Made by a program: the position numbers and the translations under genes. From contig NZ_JALNUI010000016.1 in the NCBI RefSeq assembly GCF_026544205.1, positions 29,220 through 93,219 on the forward strand: 64,000 nt of DNA, in the 5' to 3' direction. Within the stretch, counting starts at the first letter, position 1. Each line of letters starts with the position of its first letter. This document shows, piece after piece, positions 1-9,527 of this stretch. The notes under the pieces were generated by a model. It did not search any database. It worked only from the letters and a program-made list of their open reading frames with translations, and was not told where the DNA came from. Origin of the DNA: Curtobacterium sp. GC_Cur_3. Lineage in GTDB: Bacteria > Actinomycetota > Actinomycetes > Actinomycetales > Microbacteriaceae.

Positions 1-243
1 GGTCCTCAGTCAGGGGGAGTCCTCCGTCTGGATCTCGGGGCGCAGCGTGACGATCGCCGTCCTCGGGACGTCTTGTTCTGTGGGCCTCCCGTCGGCACTG
101 CGTGCCGACGGGGTCGAGCGCGCCGTGGCCGGTCGCCCTGAACGGCCGGTCACGGCGCTTCGCGGCGGTCCGTGCGTCCCCTGATCCGGCGCACGGGCCG
201 CCCCGCCCGGAGTCCGTCGAGGACCCTGGTGGGCGGAGCGGTG
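1..243. other. intergenic, no supported gene
   Basis: I see no convincing gene here. On the minus strand a reading frame ends with TGA at 10-12 and looks protein-like over its last 25 or so codons, but it has no usable start codon upstream and runs through a hairpin, so I do not call it. The stretch lies downstream of the small minus-strand gene ending at 244. Confidence 0.4.
88..112 (-). terminator. hairpin, candidate terminator
   Basis: CCCGTCGGCAC and GTGCCGACGGG form a perfect 11-bp stem around a 3-base loop. It lies about 130 bases past the stop of the small gene at 244-396 and could end its transcript. There is no U-tract, as is usual in high-GC actinobacteria. Confidence 0.4.
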
Positions 244-396
244 TCAGTCCTCGACCTGGTCGCCCAGGAAGTCCGCGTACGTCGCCTCGTGGTCCGTGTC
301 CGCAGGAGCCGGGTGTGCCGGCCCCTCGGGTGCGTCGTCCTCCGGGTGGTCGACGCGCTCCGTTGCGGAGAACGGTGGCAGGTAGTTGCTGGTCAT
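244..396 (-). CDS. small hypothetical protein (50 aa)
   Basis: A 50-residue acidic protein beginning MTSNYLPPFSATERVDHPED and rich in Asp, Glu, Pro and His, with no membrane segment or known domain. The ATG at 396 is chosen over the longer frame because a strong ribosome binding site (AAAGGGGGTG) sits just upstream of it. It precedes nothing recognisable downstream and is separated from ligD by about 150 bases. It may be a small actinobacterial stress or unstructured protein, but I do not recognise a family. Confidence 0.6.
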   Translation of the reverse strand: MTSNYLPPFSATERVDHPEDDAPEGPAHPAPADTDHEATYADFLGDQVED

Positions 397-546
397 CCCG
401 CACCCCCTTTCGTCCCGCGAACGTAACAGCCGGTCCCCGGCATCCCGGCACGAGCGGGGGAATCGTCCCCCGTGGCGCCGAGGATCGGGGGACGGAAGTT
501 CGCCTCCAGCGGACCTCATGCGGACGCATGCGGAACGTGGACGGGA

Positions 547-3138
547 TCACTCCAGGACGACGTCCTCCGGCGCCTTGTCCGGACGCCAGCCCCGCCACGA
601 CGGCTGCCGGAGACGCCCGTCCGCCGTCCACTCCGCGAACTCGACCTCACCCACACGCTCCGGGTCCACCCAGTGGGCGTCCCGCGCGTCCGGTCGTGGG
701 ACGTCGAGGAGCGGCGAGTCCTCCCGTTCCAGGGGACCGAGCACGTCGGCGATCTCGTCGAGGTCCCGGTCGCGGAAGCCGGTGCCGACCTTCCCCACGT
801 AGCGCAGCCCGTCGGGTCCGGGGATGCCGAGGAGCAGCGACCCGATGCCACCCTCGCGCCGTCCGCTCCCGGGCTTCCAGCCGGCCACGACGACCTCCTG
901 CGTGGCGTGGTGCTTGAGCTTGAGCCACGACTCGGAGCGTCGTCCCTCCGCGTACCGCGAGGAGCGCTTCTTCGCGACGACGCCCTCGAGTCCGCGCTCC
1001 CCCGAGTCCGCCATGGCCTGCGCGAGGTCGCCCTCGTACGCCGGCGGGACCTCGATCGCACCGCCCGCGTCGACGACCGTCTCGAGGGCCTGCCGCCGGT
1101 GCTCGTAGCCGAGACGGGTCAGCTCGTGTCCGTCGGCCTCGAGCACGTCGAACAGCAGGAACCGCACCGGCGTCTGGGCACGTGCCGCCGCCACCTCGCG
1201 CTGCTTCGTGAGTCCCATCCGGTTCTGCAGGAGCTGGAAACTCGGTCGGCCGCGGTCGTCGAGCGCCACCACCTCGCCGTCGAAGACCCCGTCGACGCCG
1301 GCCCGCTGCCCGAGTTCCGCGAGCTCCGGGTACTGCGCCGTCAGGTCGTTGCCGTTCCGGCTGCGCAGCGAGACCGCACCGTCACGGACCGTCGCGAGCG
1401 CCCGGACGCCGTCCCACTTCATCTCGAACGCCCACTCGGCCGGGTCGAGCGTCGGCTCCCCCTTGGCGAGCGTGGCCTGCATCGTCCGACGCTCCACCGG
1501 GTCGGTGTCGGCCTCGGCCGCCCGGGCGATGCGCGGACCGCCCTCGTCGTGCTCCTTGGGCGCACCGTCGTGCGTCCTGCGTCCGGCGCCGGGTGCCGGA
1601 CGGGAGGCTCGTCCCGCATCCTCCGATCGGGTGCCGTCCGCCCCGGGGTCGGGTTGGTCCTTCGTCCGGTGGATGAGCCAGTTCTTCTCGTCGCCCTCCC
1701 GCCCCTTCCCACGCCCGCGGGTGTGCAGGAGCGCGAGCCGGCGGTTCCCGTTCGTCCGGCCGTGCAACGTCACGATGACCTCCTCGCCCTCGCGCCACTT
1801 CTCGAGGTCGTACGTGCCGTCGTCCCACAGGGTCACCGTGCCCCCGCCGTACTCGTCGTGCGGGATCGTCCCCTCGAAGGAGCCGTACTCGAGCGGGTGG
1901 TCCTCGGTCATCACCGCGAGGTGGTTCTTCCCCGGGTCGGTCGGTTCCCCCTTCGGCAGCGCCCAGCTCACGAGCACGCCGTCGTGCTCCAGCCGGAAGT
2001 CGTAGTGGTCGCGGGTGGCGTGGTGCTCCTGGATGACGAAGGTCGGGGTGCCGTCCTTCCGGACCGTCGGCGCGTCCTGCGGGACCGGCTCAGGGGTCTT
2101 GGACGCGTCACGCTTGGAACGGTAGGTCGTCAGGCGGTCGTTCGCCGCGCCTCCCGTCCGCTCTTCGCGTTCCGCGTCGTTGGCGGCCTGCGTGCGGTCG
2201 CTGTCCCAGTGGCCGGCGTCCGGTCGGCCGACGGAGAGGGCGCCGGCGGCGACCGGGTGGAGGAGGTCCCCGTGGTCCTGCAGGCGTTCGAGCACCTCGT
2301 CGAGCGTCAGCTGGGCGAGTCCCTTCTCCGTGAGCTCCTTCCACGTGCGCGGCGCGGCGACCGTCGGGCGGTCGCGCCCGCGCAGGGAGTACGGCGCGAT
2401 CGTCGTCTTGTTGCCGTTGTTCTGTGACCAGTCGACGAAGACCTTGCCCCGGCGCTCCGCCCGGCTCATCGAGGAGAGCACCAGGTCGGGCAGGTCCTGC
2501 TCGAGTGCCTTGGCCAGTTCGTGGGCCACCTCGGACACCTGGTCCGTCGAGGCGCGGCCGTCGAGGGCCGCGTAGAGGTGGATGCCCTTCGAGCCGGACG
2601 TCACCGGGTACGGGTCGAGGCCCATGCCGTGCAGGATCTCCCGCGCGGCCACGGCCACCTCGACGCACTCGGCGAGCCCGACGCCCTCGCCCGGGTCGAG
2701 GTCCAGCACCAGGCGGTCCGGGTCCTGCTTCCCGCCGCGCGGACCGAACCGCCACTGCGGGACGTGGAGTTCGAGCGCGGCCTGCTGTGCCATCCACACC
2801 AGCGTCGGGAGGTCGTCGACGATCGGGTACTCGTTGTCGTGGTCGGAGTGCTCGATCGTGTGGTGCCGGACCCAGTCGGGGGCGGAGTCGGGCAGGTTCT
2901 TCTCGAAGAAGACCTTGCCGTCGACGCCGTTCGCCCAGCGCTTCCTGGTGACCGGTCGGTCCTTCACGTGCGGGATCATCCACGGCGCGACGTGCTCGTA
3001 GTACTCGATGACCCGGCCCTTCGTCGTGCCGGTCTCCGGGTAGAGCACCTTGTCGAGGTTCGTCAGGGCGAGCCGGCGGTCCCCGACCAGCACGGTGGTC
3101 TTCCGCGCCGCTGAGCCCGTCCGCGCCGTGGGACTCAC
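547..3138 (-). CDS. ligD: multifunctional NHEJ DNA ligase LigD (Pol-PE-Lig)
   Basis: ATP-dependent DNA ligase of bacterial non-homologous end joining, 863 aa, with the three domains in mycobacterial order. Polymerase/primase domain, about 15-300: catalytic D146-x-D148 in LDLDPG, SGSKGIHLY at 181-189, third Asp D236 in KVFVDWS. 3'-phosphoesterase domain, about 365-490: EHHATRDHYDFRLE with its metal-binding His and Asp residues. Ligase domain, about 555-863: motif I EMKWDG with adenylated K574. The GTG start at 3138 overlaps the stop of the upstream SDR gene (GTGA), so the two are probably co-translated. It works with Ku, encoded divergently at 4116. The linker near residue 510 contains the dispersed GGGAGGCTCG motif in reverse complement. 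Confidence 0.97.
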   Translation of the reverse strand: MSPTARTGSAARKTTVLVGDRRLALTNLDKVLYPETGTTKGRVIEYYEHVAPWMIPHVKDRPVTRKRWANGVDGKVFFEKNLPDSAPDWVRHHTIEHSDHDNEYPIVDDLPTLVWMAQQAALELHVPQWRFGPRGGKQDPDRLVLDLDPGEGVGLAECVEVAVAAREILHGMGLDPYPVTSGSKGIHLYAALDGRASTDQVSEVAHELAKALEQDLPDLVLSSMSRAERRGKVFVDWSQNNGNKTTIAPYSLRGRDRPTVAAPRTWKELTEKGLAQLTLDEVLERLQDHGDLLHPVAAGALSVGRPDAGHWDSDRTQAANDAEREERTGGAANDRLTTYRSKRDASKTPEPVPQDAPTVRKDGTPTFVIQEHHATRDHYDFRLEHDGVLVSWALPKGEPTDPGKNHLAVMTEDHPLEYGSFEGTIPHDEYGGGTVTLWDDGTYDLEKWREGEEVIVTLHGRTNGNRRLALLHTRGRGKGREGDEKNWLIHRTKDQPDPGADGTRSEDAGRASRPAPGAGRRTHDGAPKEHDEGGPRIARAAEADTDPVERRTMQATLAKGEPTLDPAEWAFEMKWDGVRALATVRDGAVSLRSRNGNDLTAQYPELAELGQRAGVDGVFDGEVVALDDRGRPSFQLLQNRMGLTKQREVAAARAQTPVRFLLFDVLEADGHELTRLGYEHRRQALETVVDAGGAIEVPPAYEGDLAQAMADSGERGLEGVVAKKRSSRYAEGRRSESWLKLKHHATQEVVVAGWKPGSGRREGGIGSLLLGIPGPDGLRYVGKVGTGFRDRDLDEIADVLGPLEREDSPLLDVPRPDARDAHWVDPERVGEVEFAEWTADGRLRQPSWRGWRPDKAPEDVVLE

Positions 3139-4025
3139 AGCGCGACCCCGGTCGCTCCCGCCACCGTCAGCGTCGTCCCGGACGTGTACGAGGACTCGGG
3201 ACCCGCCAGGTACACGTACGCGCTGCCCAGCTCGACGGGCTGCGCCGGACGACCGAACGGGGTGTCCTGCCCGTACGCGGCGATCTCGTCACCCGGGTAG
3301 CTGATCGGCTGCAGCGGCGTCCACACGGGGCCCGGCACGACGGTGTTCGCGCGGATGCCCTTCGCCGCGAGCTGGCGGGCGAGGCCGTTCGTGTACGTGA
3401 TGATCGCGGCCTTCGTCGCCGCGTAGTCGATCATCCGGTCCTGCGGCTGGTACGCGGACACCGAGCTCGTCGTGACGATCGCGCTGCCGGGGGCCATGTG
3501 CGGCACGGCCTCGCGCACCAGCCAGAACATCGCGTAGAGGTTGACCTTCATGGTGCGGTCGAAGTCCGCGGTCGACTGCTGGGTGACGTCCTCGTGCACC
3601 TGCTGGGTGCCGGCGACGAGCACGAGCGCGTCGAGCCCACCGAGTTCGCTGACGGCCGTCCGGACGAGCTCCTGGCAGAAGGCCTCGTCGGTGAGGTCGC
3701 CCGGGAACATGACCGCCTTGCGCCCCAGGTCACCGATCAGGTCGCGGACCTCGGTCAGGTCGTCGATCTCCTCGGGCAGGGCGTTCAGGACGACGTCGGC
3801 GCCCTCCTTCGCCATCGCGATCGCGGCGGCGCGGCCGATCCCCGAGTCGGCCCCCGTCACGAGCACCCGGTACCCGCGCATCCGGCCCGTGCCGACGTAG
3901 CTCGTCTCGCCGTGGTCCGGCGGCGGGTCCATCTCGCTGGCCCGGCCCGATCCCTGCTGCGTCTGCGCGGGGAACGGCGGGCGGGCGTACTGCGTGCGCG
4001 GGTCGTCCTTGTCCAGCTGGCTCAT
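3135..4025 (-). CDS. SDR family oxidoreductase in the NHEJ locus
   Basis: Short-chain dehydrogenase/reductase, 296 aa, of the glucose-1-dehydrogenase / general-stress-protein 39 type that has an N-terminal extension of about 45 residues before the Rossmann fold. It shows TGADSGIG (57-64) for NAD(P) binding and the active-site pair Y201 and K205 in YAATK. The ATG at 4025 is chosen because the family conserves the MSQLDKDDPRTQY-like leader. It overlaps ligD by 4 bases and is divergent from ku with a 90-base gap, so it probably shares a promoter region with the DNA repair genes. A paralogue with the same leader design lies at 34821-35732. Its substrate is unknown. Confidence 0.9.
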   Translation of the reverse strand: MSQLDKDDPRTQYARPPFPAQTQQGSGRASEMDPPPDHGETSYVGTGRMRGYRVLVTGADSGIGRAAAIAMAKEGADVVLNALPEEIDDLTEVRDLIGDLGRKAVMFPGDLTDEAFCQELVRTAVSELGGLDALVLVAGTQQVHEDVTQQSTADFDRTMKVNLYAMFWLVREAVPHMAPGSAIVTTSSVSAYQPQDRMIDYAATKAAIITYTNGLARQLAAKGIRANTVVPGPVWTPLQPISYPGDEIAAYGQDTPFGRPAQPVELGSAYVYLAGPESSYTSGTTLTVAGATGVAL

Positions 4026-4115
4026 GGGCCCATCGTGCTCGGTGGTGGCTCGGTCCGTGCTCGGCTCGTGCCCCGCACCCGGGCGTTCCCGGGCGCACAC
4101 GGGCATCATGTGGGG

Positions 4116-5054
4116 ATGAGGTCGATCTGGAAGGGTTCCATCGCGTTCGGGCTGGTGAACGTGCCGATCAAGGTCTACGCCGCCACCGAGACCCACGACG
4201 TCTCCATGCACCAGGTCCACGACGAGGACAAGGCCCGCATCCGGTACAAGCGGGTGTGTGAGCTCGGGCACGAGGTCGAGTACGCCGACATCGAGCGCGC
4301 CTACGACGACGGCGAGAAGACCGTCGTCCTCACCGCCGACGACTTCAAGAAGCTGCCCCAGGAGCAGTCGCACGAGATCGAGGTCCTCGAGTTCGTCCCC
4401 GTCGAGCAGGTCGACCCGATGATGTTCGAGAAGACCTACTACCTCGAACCGGACTCCCGCTCCCCGAAGGCCTACGTCCTGCTCCGACGCACCCTCGAGG
4501 AGACCGACCGTCTCGCCGTCGTGCAGTTCACGCTCCGCCAGAAGACCCGGCTCGGCGTGCTCCGCGTCCACGACGACGTGCTGCTCCTGCAGGGGCTCCT
4601 GTGGGGCGACGAGGTCCGGTCCGCGGACTTCAAGGCGCTCGACACCTCGGTGAAGGTGAGCGCGAACGAGCTGAAGATGTCGTCGTCCCTGGTCGAGAGC
4701 ATGTCGACGGACTTCGACCCCGACCGCTACACGGACGAGTACCAGGCGGAACTCCAGCAGCTCATCGACGCCAAGCTCGAGTCCGGCGACGACGTCGACA
4801 CCGCCGCGACGTTCGGCGAGCAGGCCTCGTCCGACGACGACGAGGGCGGTGACGTCATCGACCTGATGGCCGCGCTGCGCGCGTCCGTGGACAAGAAGCG
4901 GACGGGAGGCTCGGGGTCGCGTCCGTCGAGCGGCTCGCGGTCGTCCGGGGCCGACGACGCGTCGCCCGCGGCGACGAAGAAGGCTCCCGCGAAGAAGGCT
5001 CCCGCGAAGAAGCCGGCAACCAAGAAGCCCGCGGCCAAGAAGCAGGCCAGCTAG
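4116..5054 (+). CDS. ku: Ku protein, NHEJ end-binding
   Basis: Homodimeric bacterial Ku, 312 aa, which threads onto DNA double-strand ends and recruits LigD. The sequence opens MRSIWKGSIAFGLVNVPIKV, typical of the Ku beta-barrel core, which runs to about residue 250. The C-terminus is a disordered Ser/Gly linker followed by a lysine-rich tail with repeated APAKK and ATKK units, as in actinobacterial Kus where the tail aids DNA binding. The ATG at 4116 is chosen because the family starts exactly here. Its stop overlaps the convergent DUF6328 gene by 4 bases. The linker contains GGGAGGCTCG at 4904-4913, encoding Gly-Gly-Ser with a GGA codon. Confidence 0.96.
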   Translation: MRSIWKGSIAFGLVNVPIKVYAATETHDVSMHQVHDEDKARIRYKRVCELGHEVEYADIERAYDDGEKTVVLTADDFKKLPQEQSHEIEVLEFVPVEQVDPMMFEKTYYLEPDSRSPKAYVLLRRTLEETDRLAVVQFTLRQKTRLGVLRVHDDVLLLQGLLWGDEVRSADFKALDTSVKVSANELKMSSSLVESMSTDFDPDRYTDEYQAELQQLIDAKLESGDDVDTAATFGEQASSDDDEGGDVIDLMAALRASVDKKRTGGSGSRPSSGSRSSGADDASPAATKKAPAKKAPAKKPATKKPAAKKQAS

Positions 5055-5554
5055 CCGTCGTCGCGGCGCGTCCTGCGCAGCGAGAACGGCAGTGCCGTCC
5101 AGAGCAGCGCGGTCCCCACGAAGACGGCCGTGCCGCCGATGATCCCGCCGACGTCGCCGAGCACCACGTCGAACACGAACAGGACCGTCCCCGCGAACAG
5201 CAGAGCACTCGCGATGAGCGCCGTCAGCAGGATGGCGTTCCCGACCCGGACCAGGTCGTGCTTCTGCCGCTGTCGGAAGACGAGCCGGTGCGTCGCGACG
5301 GCGGACAGCGCGACGACGGTGACCACGACCGCGAGCACGACGAGCACCAGGTAGATCGTCTCCTGCGCATCCGTCAGGGTCGTGAACCGCTGCTGGAACG
5401 GCAGCGTGAGCAGGAAGCCAGCCAGGATCTGCGTGCCGGTCTGCACGATCCGGAGCTCCTGCTGGATGTCGATCCAGTTGCGGTCCCAGCGCTCCGTCGG
5501 TGTCTCGTGCCGCCCGCGCTCGGTGTCCGCGGACGCGTCGTTCGTCGTGTCCAT
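5051..5554 (-). CDS. DUF6328 family membrane protein
   Basis: Integral membrane protein of 167 aa. After a polar N-terminus (about 1-38) come four hydrophobic segments: about 42-55, 66-90, 105-128 and 135-155. The pattern ERWDRNWIDIQQELRIVQTG followed by LLTLPFQQRF matches the DUF6328 family as I remember it; no function is known. It converges on ku with a 4-base overlap of stop codons, leaving no room for a conventional terminator between them. Confidence 0.8.
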   Translation of the reverse strand: MDTTNDASADTERGRHETPTERWDRNWIDIQQELRIVQTGTQILAGFLLTLPFQQRFTTLTDAQETIYLVLVVLAVVVTVVALSAVATHRLVFRQRQKHDLVRVGNAILLTALIASALLFAGTVLFVFDVVLGDVGGIIGGTAVFVGTALLWTALPFSLRRTRRDDG

Positions 5555-5612
5555 GCGCTGAACCTACCCAGGCCGACATGAGCGTGAAACACGGGTCCGC
5601 GACACTGGTCCC

Positions 5613-6233
5613 ATGACTCCACAAGAGCCTGGGAGCCTGCAGTCGTCACCCGAGACCGCCGGCCCGCCCGTCACCGTGTCCATCACCCGCCTGGTCGAAC
5701 CCGAGCGCATCCCCGAGGTCACCCGCTGGGTGCAGTCCGGGGTCAACCTGGCGAACCGCTACCCGGGCTTCCTCGGGTCCGGGTGGGTCCGCTCCCGGGC
5801 CCAGTCCCGCGAGTGGCACATGCTCTACCGCTTCGCCGACCACGACTCCCTGTCGACGTGGGAGAACTCCGACGACCGGCTGCGCTGGCTGGACCTGGGC
5901 CGCGACCTCGTGGTGGAGTCCCGCGTCGAGAAGCGCACCGGGATCGAGGGCTGGTTCGACGTCCCCCAGGACGCCCCGTCGTCGAGCGCTCCCCCGCGGT
6001 GGAAGCAGGCCGTGAGCATCTGGCTCGGGTTCTTCCCGGTGAACCTCGCGTTCACGATCGTCGTCGGGCTGCTCGTGCCGTCGTTCGCCGGGCTCGCCGC
6101 GTTCCCCCGCGTCCTGATCACCACGGTCGTCCTCACCCCGATCATGACGTTCTGGGTGCTGCCGTTCGTGACGAAGCTCATCCGCCCGTGGCTGCTCGCG
6201 CCGCCGAGGTCCAGGAGCGCCAGGAGCCGCTAG
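5613..6233 (+). CDS. membrane-anchored antibiotic biosynthesis monooxygenase (ABM) domain protein
   Basis: 206 aa. The N-terminal half (about 18-115) looks like an ABM/dimeric alpha-beta barrel domain ([41 protein letters not shown]), a fold used by small monooxygenases and stress proteins. The C-terminal part has two membrane helices (about 132-155 and 162-185). Such ABM-plus-two-helix proteins are common in actinobacteria and lack an assigned reaction. No strong ribosome binding site precedes the ATG at 5613, so a start further in is possible. The stop overlaps the convergent Ppx gene by 4 bases. Confidence 0.75.
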   Translation: MTPQEPGSLQSSPETAGPPVTVSITRLVEPERIPEVTRWVQSGVNLANRYPGFLGSGWVRSRAQSREWHMLYRFADHDSLSTWENSDDRLRWLDLGRDLVVESRVEKRTGIEGWFDVPQDAPSSSAPPRWKQAVSIWLGFFPVNLAFTIVVGLLVPSFAGLAAFPRVLITTVVLTPIMTFWVLPFVTKLIRPWLLAPPRSRSARSR

Positions 6234-7171
6234 GGCGCCCCGAGGACGGACAGCTGGTCGAGCCGTTCGAGGATGACGCCCTCGCGGAGCGCCCACGGGC
6301 AGATCTCCAGCGCGGGCAGGTCGAAGATGTCCAGGCACGCCTCAGCGACGAGCGCTCCCGGCACGACCTGGTGCGCCCGACTCGGAGAGACCCCGGGCAG
6401 CGTCGCGAGCTCGTCGACGGACATCTGCAGCAGCGAGGGCAGCTTCGCCCGGAGGACGTCGCCGTCGAGCGACCGTGCGACGAGGGGCCCGGAGGCCGAC
6501 GGCGCCGCCCCACAGATGCGGGCGATCGACCGGAACGTCTTGGAGGTCGCGACGGCCCGGTCCGGAACCCCCGATCGGAGGAGTCTGCCGGCATCTCGGG
6601 CGATCTCGACGCGGATGTCGTGCCGGAGGCGGCGGACGTCGTCCTCGGTGGGCGTCCCGTCGGCGAAGAACGACCGCGCCAGCCGCGCGGCGCCGATCGG
6701 CATCGACCACGCGACGTCCGGCGCCTCGTCAGCACCGCCGGCGATCTCGAGCGACCCACCTCCGATGTCGAACACGGCCAGCCGTCCGGCGGACCAGCCG
6801 AACCAGCGCCGCACGGCGAGGAACGTCAGCCGGGCCTCGTCCGACCCGGACAGCACGGCGAGCTCGACGCCGGTCCGGTCCTGCACGTGCGCCAGAACCG
6901 CCTCGGAGTTCACCGCGTCACGCACGGCCGAGGTCGCGAACCCGAGCATGTCCTCGCACCCGCGGTCCTCCGCGACCCGGACCGACTCGGCGACGAACCC
7001 GGTGAGGGCGTCGATGCCGGCCGGCGTCACCGCGCCCCGCTCGTCGAGGTGCTCAGCGAGCCGGAGCGCCTGCTTGAAGGAGGACGCCGGCAGCGGCGCG
7101 GCGCCGCCGTGGGCGTCGACCACCAGCAGGTGACCGGTGTTGGACCCGATGTCGAGGACTCCCACGCGCAT
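6230..7171 (-). CDS. Ppx/GppA phosphatase family protein
   Basis: 313 aa protein of the exopolyphosphatase / guanosine pentaphosphatase family, which hydrolyses polyphosphate or pppGpp. Phosphate-binding loops of the ASKHA fold are visible: [13 protein letters not shown] at the N-terminus and [13 protein letters not shown] near residue 140. At about 310 residues it is the short actinobacterial two-domain form without the HD domain of E. coli Ppx. Whether it prefers polyphosphate or pppGpp cannot be told from sequence. The gene is monocistronic by spacing, with a 53-base gap to the ribokinase stop. Confidence 0.9.
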   Translation of the reverse strand: MRVGVLDIGSNTGHLLVVDAHGGAAPLPASSFKQALRLAEHLDERGAVTPAGIDALTGFVAESVRVAEDRGCEDMLGFATSAVRDAVNSEAVLAHVQDRTGVELAVLSGSDEARLTFLAVRRWFGWSAGRLAVFDIGGGSLEIAGGADEAPDVAWSMPIGAARLARSFFADGTPTEDDVRRLRHDIRVEIARDAGRLLRSGVPDRAVATSKTFRSIARICGAAPSASGPLVARSLDGDVLRAKLPSLLQMSVDELATLPGVSPSRAHQVVPGALVAEACLDIFDLPALEICPWALREGVILERLDQLSVLGAP

Positions 7172-7224
7172 CCCGCAACGCTAGCGGCCGCAGCGGGGTC
7201 GCCATGACCGCCAGGAGGCTCGGC

Positions 7225-8085
7225 CTACGCCCGCAGGAACGCCTCGAGCTGCGCCGTGGTCGGGTAGGACGCCTGCGCGCCTGCCCCGGTCGCAGCGTAG
7301 GCCCCGACACCGGCGGCGAACCGTGCGGCGTCGAGGAGCGTGTCACCAGCAGCGAGTCGGAGCGCCACGGCACCCATGAACGCGTCACCACAGCCCGTGG
7401 TGTCGACGGCCTCGACGGGCACCGCGGGGACCTCGACGGGCGCGGTGCCGCCGTCGTGCACGACCGAGCCGTCGCCCCCGCGGGTCACGATCGACCGGGC
7501 GACGCCGTGGTCACCGAGTGCGGCGGCCTCGTGCTCGTTGACCAGCAGCACGTCCGTCAGGTCGAGCAGCTCGCGCGGCACGTCGCCGAACGGGGACAGG
7601 TTCGTCAGGACCGTGACGCCGGCCTCGTGTGCCGCGCGGGCGGCGGCGAGCACCACGTCGATGGACACCTCGAGGCAGAGGCCGAGGACAGCGGCGTCAC
7701 GGAAGGCCTCGGCGGGCAGGTCGTCCGTGGTGAGGGTCGCGTTCGCGCCGCCGGAGATCACGATGGTGTTCTCACCGTGGGCGTCGACGGTGATCACGGC
7801 GGTGCCGGTGGCCGTCCCCTCCCGGACGGCGACGTGCGTCGTGTCCGCACCCGCAGCCGCGACGGAGTCGCGGAGCAGCGCGCCGTTCCCGTCGTCGCCG
7901 ACCGCACCGATCATGCGCACCGTGCCCCCGAGCCTCCCGGCAGCGACGGCCTGGTTGGCGGACTTGCCGCCCGGCAGGATCGCGAGGTCGGATCCGTGCA
8001 GGGTCTCGCCGGGCTTCGGGAAGCGGTCCGTCCGGACGACCAGGTCCGCGTTCAACGACCCGACGATCACGATGGTCTCGGTCAT
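7225..8085 (-). CDS. rbsK: ribokinase
   Basis: PfkB-family kinase, 286 aa, that phosphorylates D-ribose to ribose 5-phosphate. Substrate loop GGKSANQAVAAGRLGG is at 39-54 and the catalytic motif DTTGCGDAF starts at D228, with catalytic D234; the family usually has A where this protein has C232. The start overlaps the MFS transporter stop (ATGA) and has AAGGAGAG upstream. With the hydrolase and transporter it completes a pathway that imports nucleosides, releases ribose and phosphorylates it. GGGAGGCTCG occurs in reverse complement at 7929-7938 and places an AGG arginine codon in AGRLGG. Confidence 0.9.
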   Translation of the reverse strand: MTETIVIVGSLNADLVVRTDRFPKPGETLHGSDLAILPGGKSANQAVAAGRLGGTVRMIGAVGDDGNGALLRDSVAAAGADTTHVAVREGTATGTAVITVDAHGENTIVISGGANATLTTDDLPAEAFRDAAVLGLCLEVSIDVVLAAARAAHEAGVTVLTNLSPFGDVPRELLDLTDVLLVNEHEAAALGDHGVARSIVTRGGDGSVVHDGGTAPVEVPAVPVEAVDTTGCGDAFMGAVALRLAAGDTLLDAARFAAGVGAYAATGAGAQASYPTTAQLEAFLRA

Positions 8086-9521
8086 CGGACGCTCTCCTTC
8101 TGTCGGCCGATGGCGGGTGTCTCGGCATCCTCCGGTCGGGGGATGAGGAACGAGATCGCCAGGGCGGCGGTCGTGATGACGGCTCCGAGCAGCATCCCAC
8201 CGGAGTAGCCGGCGGTACCCGAGGACCCGCCGACCCCGAGCGCGATCTGCAGCGCCGGCAGCACGGCGAAGCTGACGCCCGCGCCGAGGTTGAACGCACC
8301 GGCGTTGAGGCCCGGCAGGAACCCGGGGTTCGAGTCCGGGGAGAGCACGATGCCCAGGCCGTTCAGGATGATGTTCGCGATGCCGGCGTACGTGATGCCG
8401 ATGAGCACGGTGGTGGCGACGAGGACCGGCAGCGAGTGCACGCCGACGAACGCCATCAGGACGGTGGCGACGATGCTGCCGACCAGTCCGACGCGCAGCA
8501 CGGCACGGTAGCCCAGCGTCGGGGCGAGCCGACCGGCGAACGGTCCGACGATCCAGCCGACCAGCGCGTACGGCGTGAGGAACACGAGCGAGGCGAGGTC
8601 GGGCTCCATCCCGAAGCCCGCGTCGCCGTTCTGGGCGAGCGACGTGACCAGGCCGTTCACGACCGCGAAGACGCCGGTCATCGTGAGGAACGTCGTCGCG
8701 AGGAGCGCCCAGGTCGCCCGGCGCTTGAGGAACCGGGTCTCGACGAGGGGCTCGCGGACGCGGGACTCGACCGCCCAGAACACGGCGAAGGCCGCGAGGG
8801 CGACGACGATCCCGCCGACCACGAGCACCGGGTTCGCGGCGCCGAGCTTGCCGGCCTCGTTGAACGCCGTCAGCAGCGCACCGACCGAGACGACGAGCGG
8901 GACGACGCCGACCCAGTCCATCCTGGTGCCCGCCGACGGACGCGACTCGACGCCCCAGACGGCGACGAGCGCCAGGGCGACGATCGTGACGACCGCGATC
9001 ACCCAGAAGATGCCCCGGAAGCCGAAGTTCGTCGCGATCCAGCCGCCGGCCAGGGCGTCGATCCCGGCGATGCCGCCGTTGACCGCGGTCAGCAGGCCGA
9101 GGGCAGCGCCGTAGCGCTTCGGGTCGGTGATCTCGTTGCGCAGGACGAGCAGGGAGATCGGCACCACCGGGCCGGTGACGCCCTGGATGATGCGGCCGGC
9201 GAAGAGCATCGGGACGTTCACCGCGAGCGCGGCGACGACGCTGCCGACGAGCATCACCGCGAGCATGCCGACGAGCACGCGCTTCCGCCCGACGATGTCC
9301 GACAGGCGGGGCAGGAACAGGGAGAACAGTGCGGCGAGCGTGAAGTACAGGGTCTGCGAGAGGCCGATCGTCGCGTCGTCCGTGTGGAGCTCCCGCGCCA
9401 TGGTGACCAGCGCGGGGCTGAGCATGCTGGCGTTGAGCTGGAACGCGATGCAGGCGGCGAGCAGCGCGGCGGTGAGCGCGCCGATGGACTTCTTCGACGT
9501 CGTCGTCGAGGGGGTGCTCAT
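8082..9521 (-). CDS. MFS transporter, probable nucleoside importer
   Basis: 479 aa with 14 predicted membrane helices, like the DHA2 branch of the major facilitator superfamily. Motif A is recognisable as LSDIVGRKR between helices 2 and 3. Its place between a nucleoside hydrolase and a ribokinase, with a 4-base overlap to the kinase and 6 bases to the hydrolase, suggests a nucleoside or ribose importer; this is inference from context, since close relatives by fold are drug exporters. Expression is probably controlled by the LacI regulator encoded upstream. Confidence 0.88.
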   Translation of the reverse strand: MSTPSTTTSKKSIGALTAALLAACIAFQLNASMLSPALVTMARELHTDDATIGLSQTLYFTLAALFSLFLPRLSDIVGRKRVLVGMLAVMLVGSVVAALAVNVPMLFAGRIIQGVTGPVVPISLLVLRNEITDPKRYGAALGLLTAVNGGIAGIDALAGGWIATNFGFRGIFWVIAVVTIVALALVAVWGVESRPSAGTRMDWVGVVPLVVSVGALLTAFNEAGKLGAANPVLVVGGIVVALAAFAVFWAVESRVREPLVETRFLKRRATWALLATTFLTMTGVFAVVNGLVTSLAQNGDAGFGMEPDLASLVFLTPYALVGWIVGPFAGRLAPTLGYRAVLRVGLVGSIVATVLMAFVGVHSLPVLVATTVLIGITYAGIANIILNGLGIVLSPDSNPGFLPGLNAGAFNLGAGVSFAVLPALQIALGVGGSSGTAGYSGGMLLGAVITTAALAISFLIPRPEDAETPAIGRQKESVR

Positions 9522-9527
9522 GGTGGG

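Noticed and set aside
1..87. C-terminal part of a minus-strand gene ending at base 10
   Set aside because: The frame reads well for about 25 codons, but it has no start codon and would pass through the hairpin at 88-112.
472..2427. Long plus-strand open frame opposite ligD
   Set aside because: It has no recognisable domains, is rich in Arg/Val from the antisense of GC-rich codons, and lies entirely within ligD.
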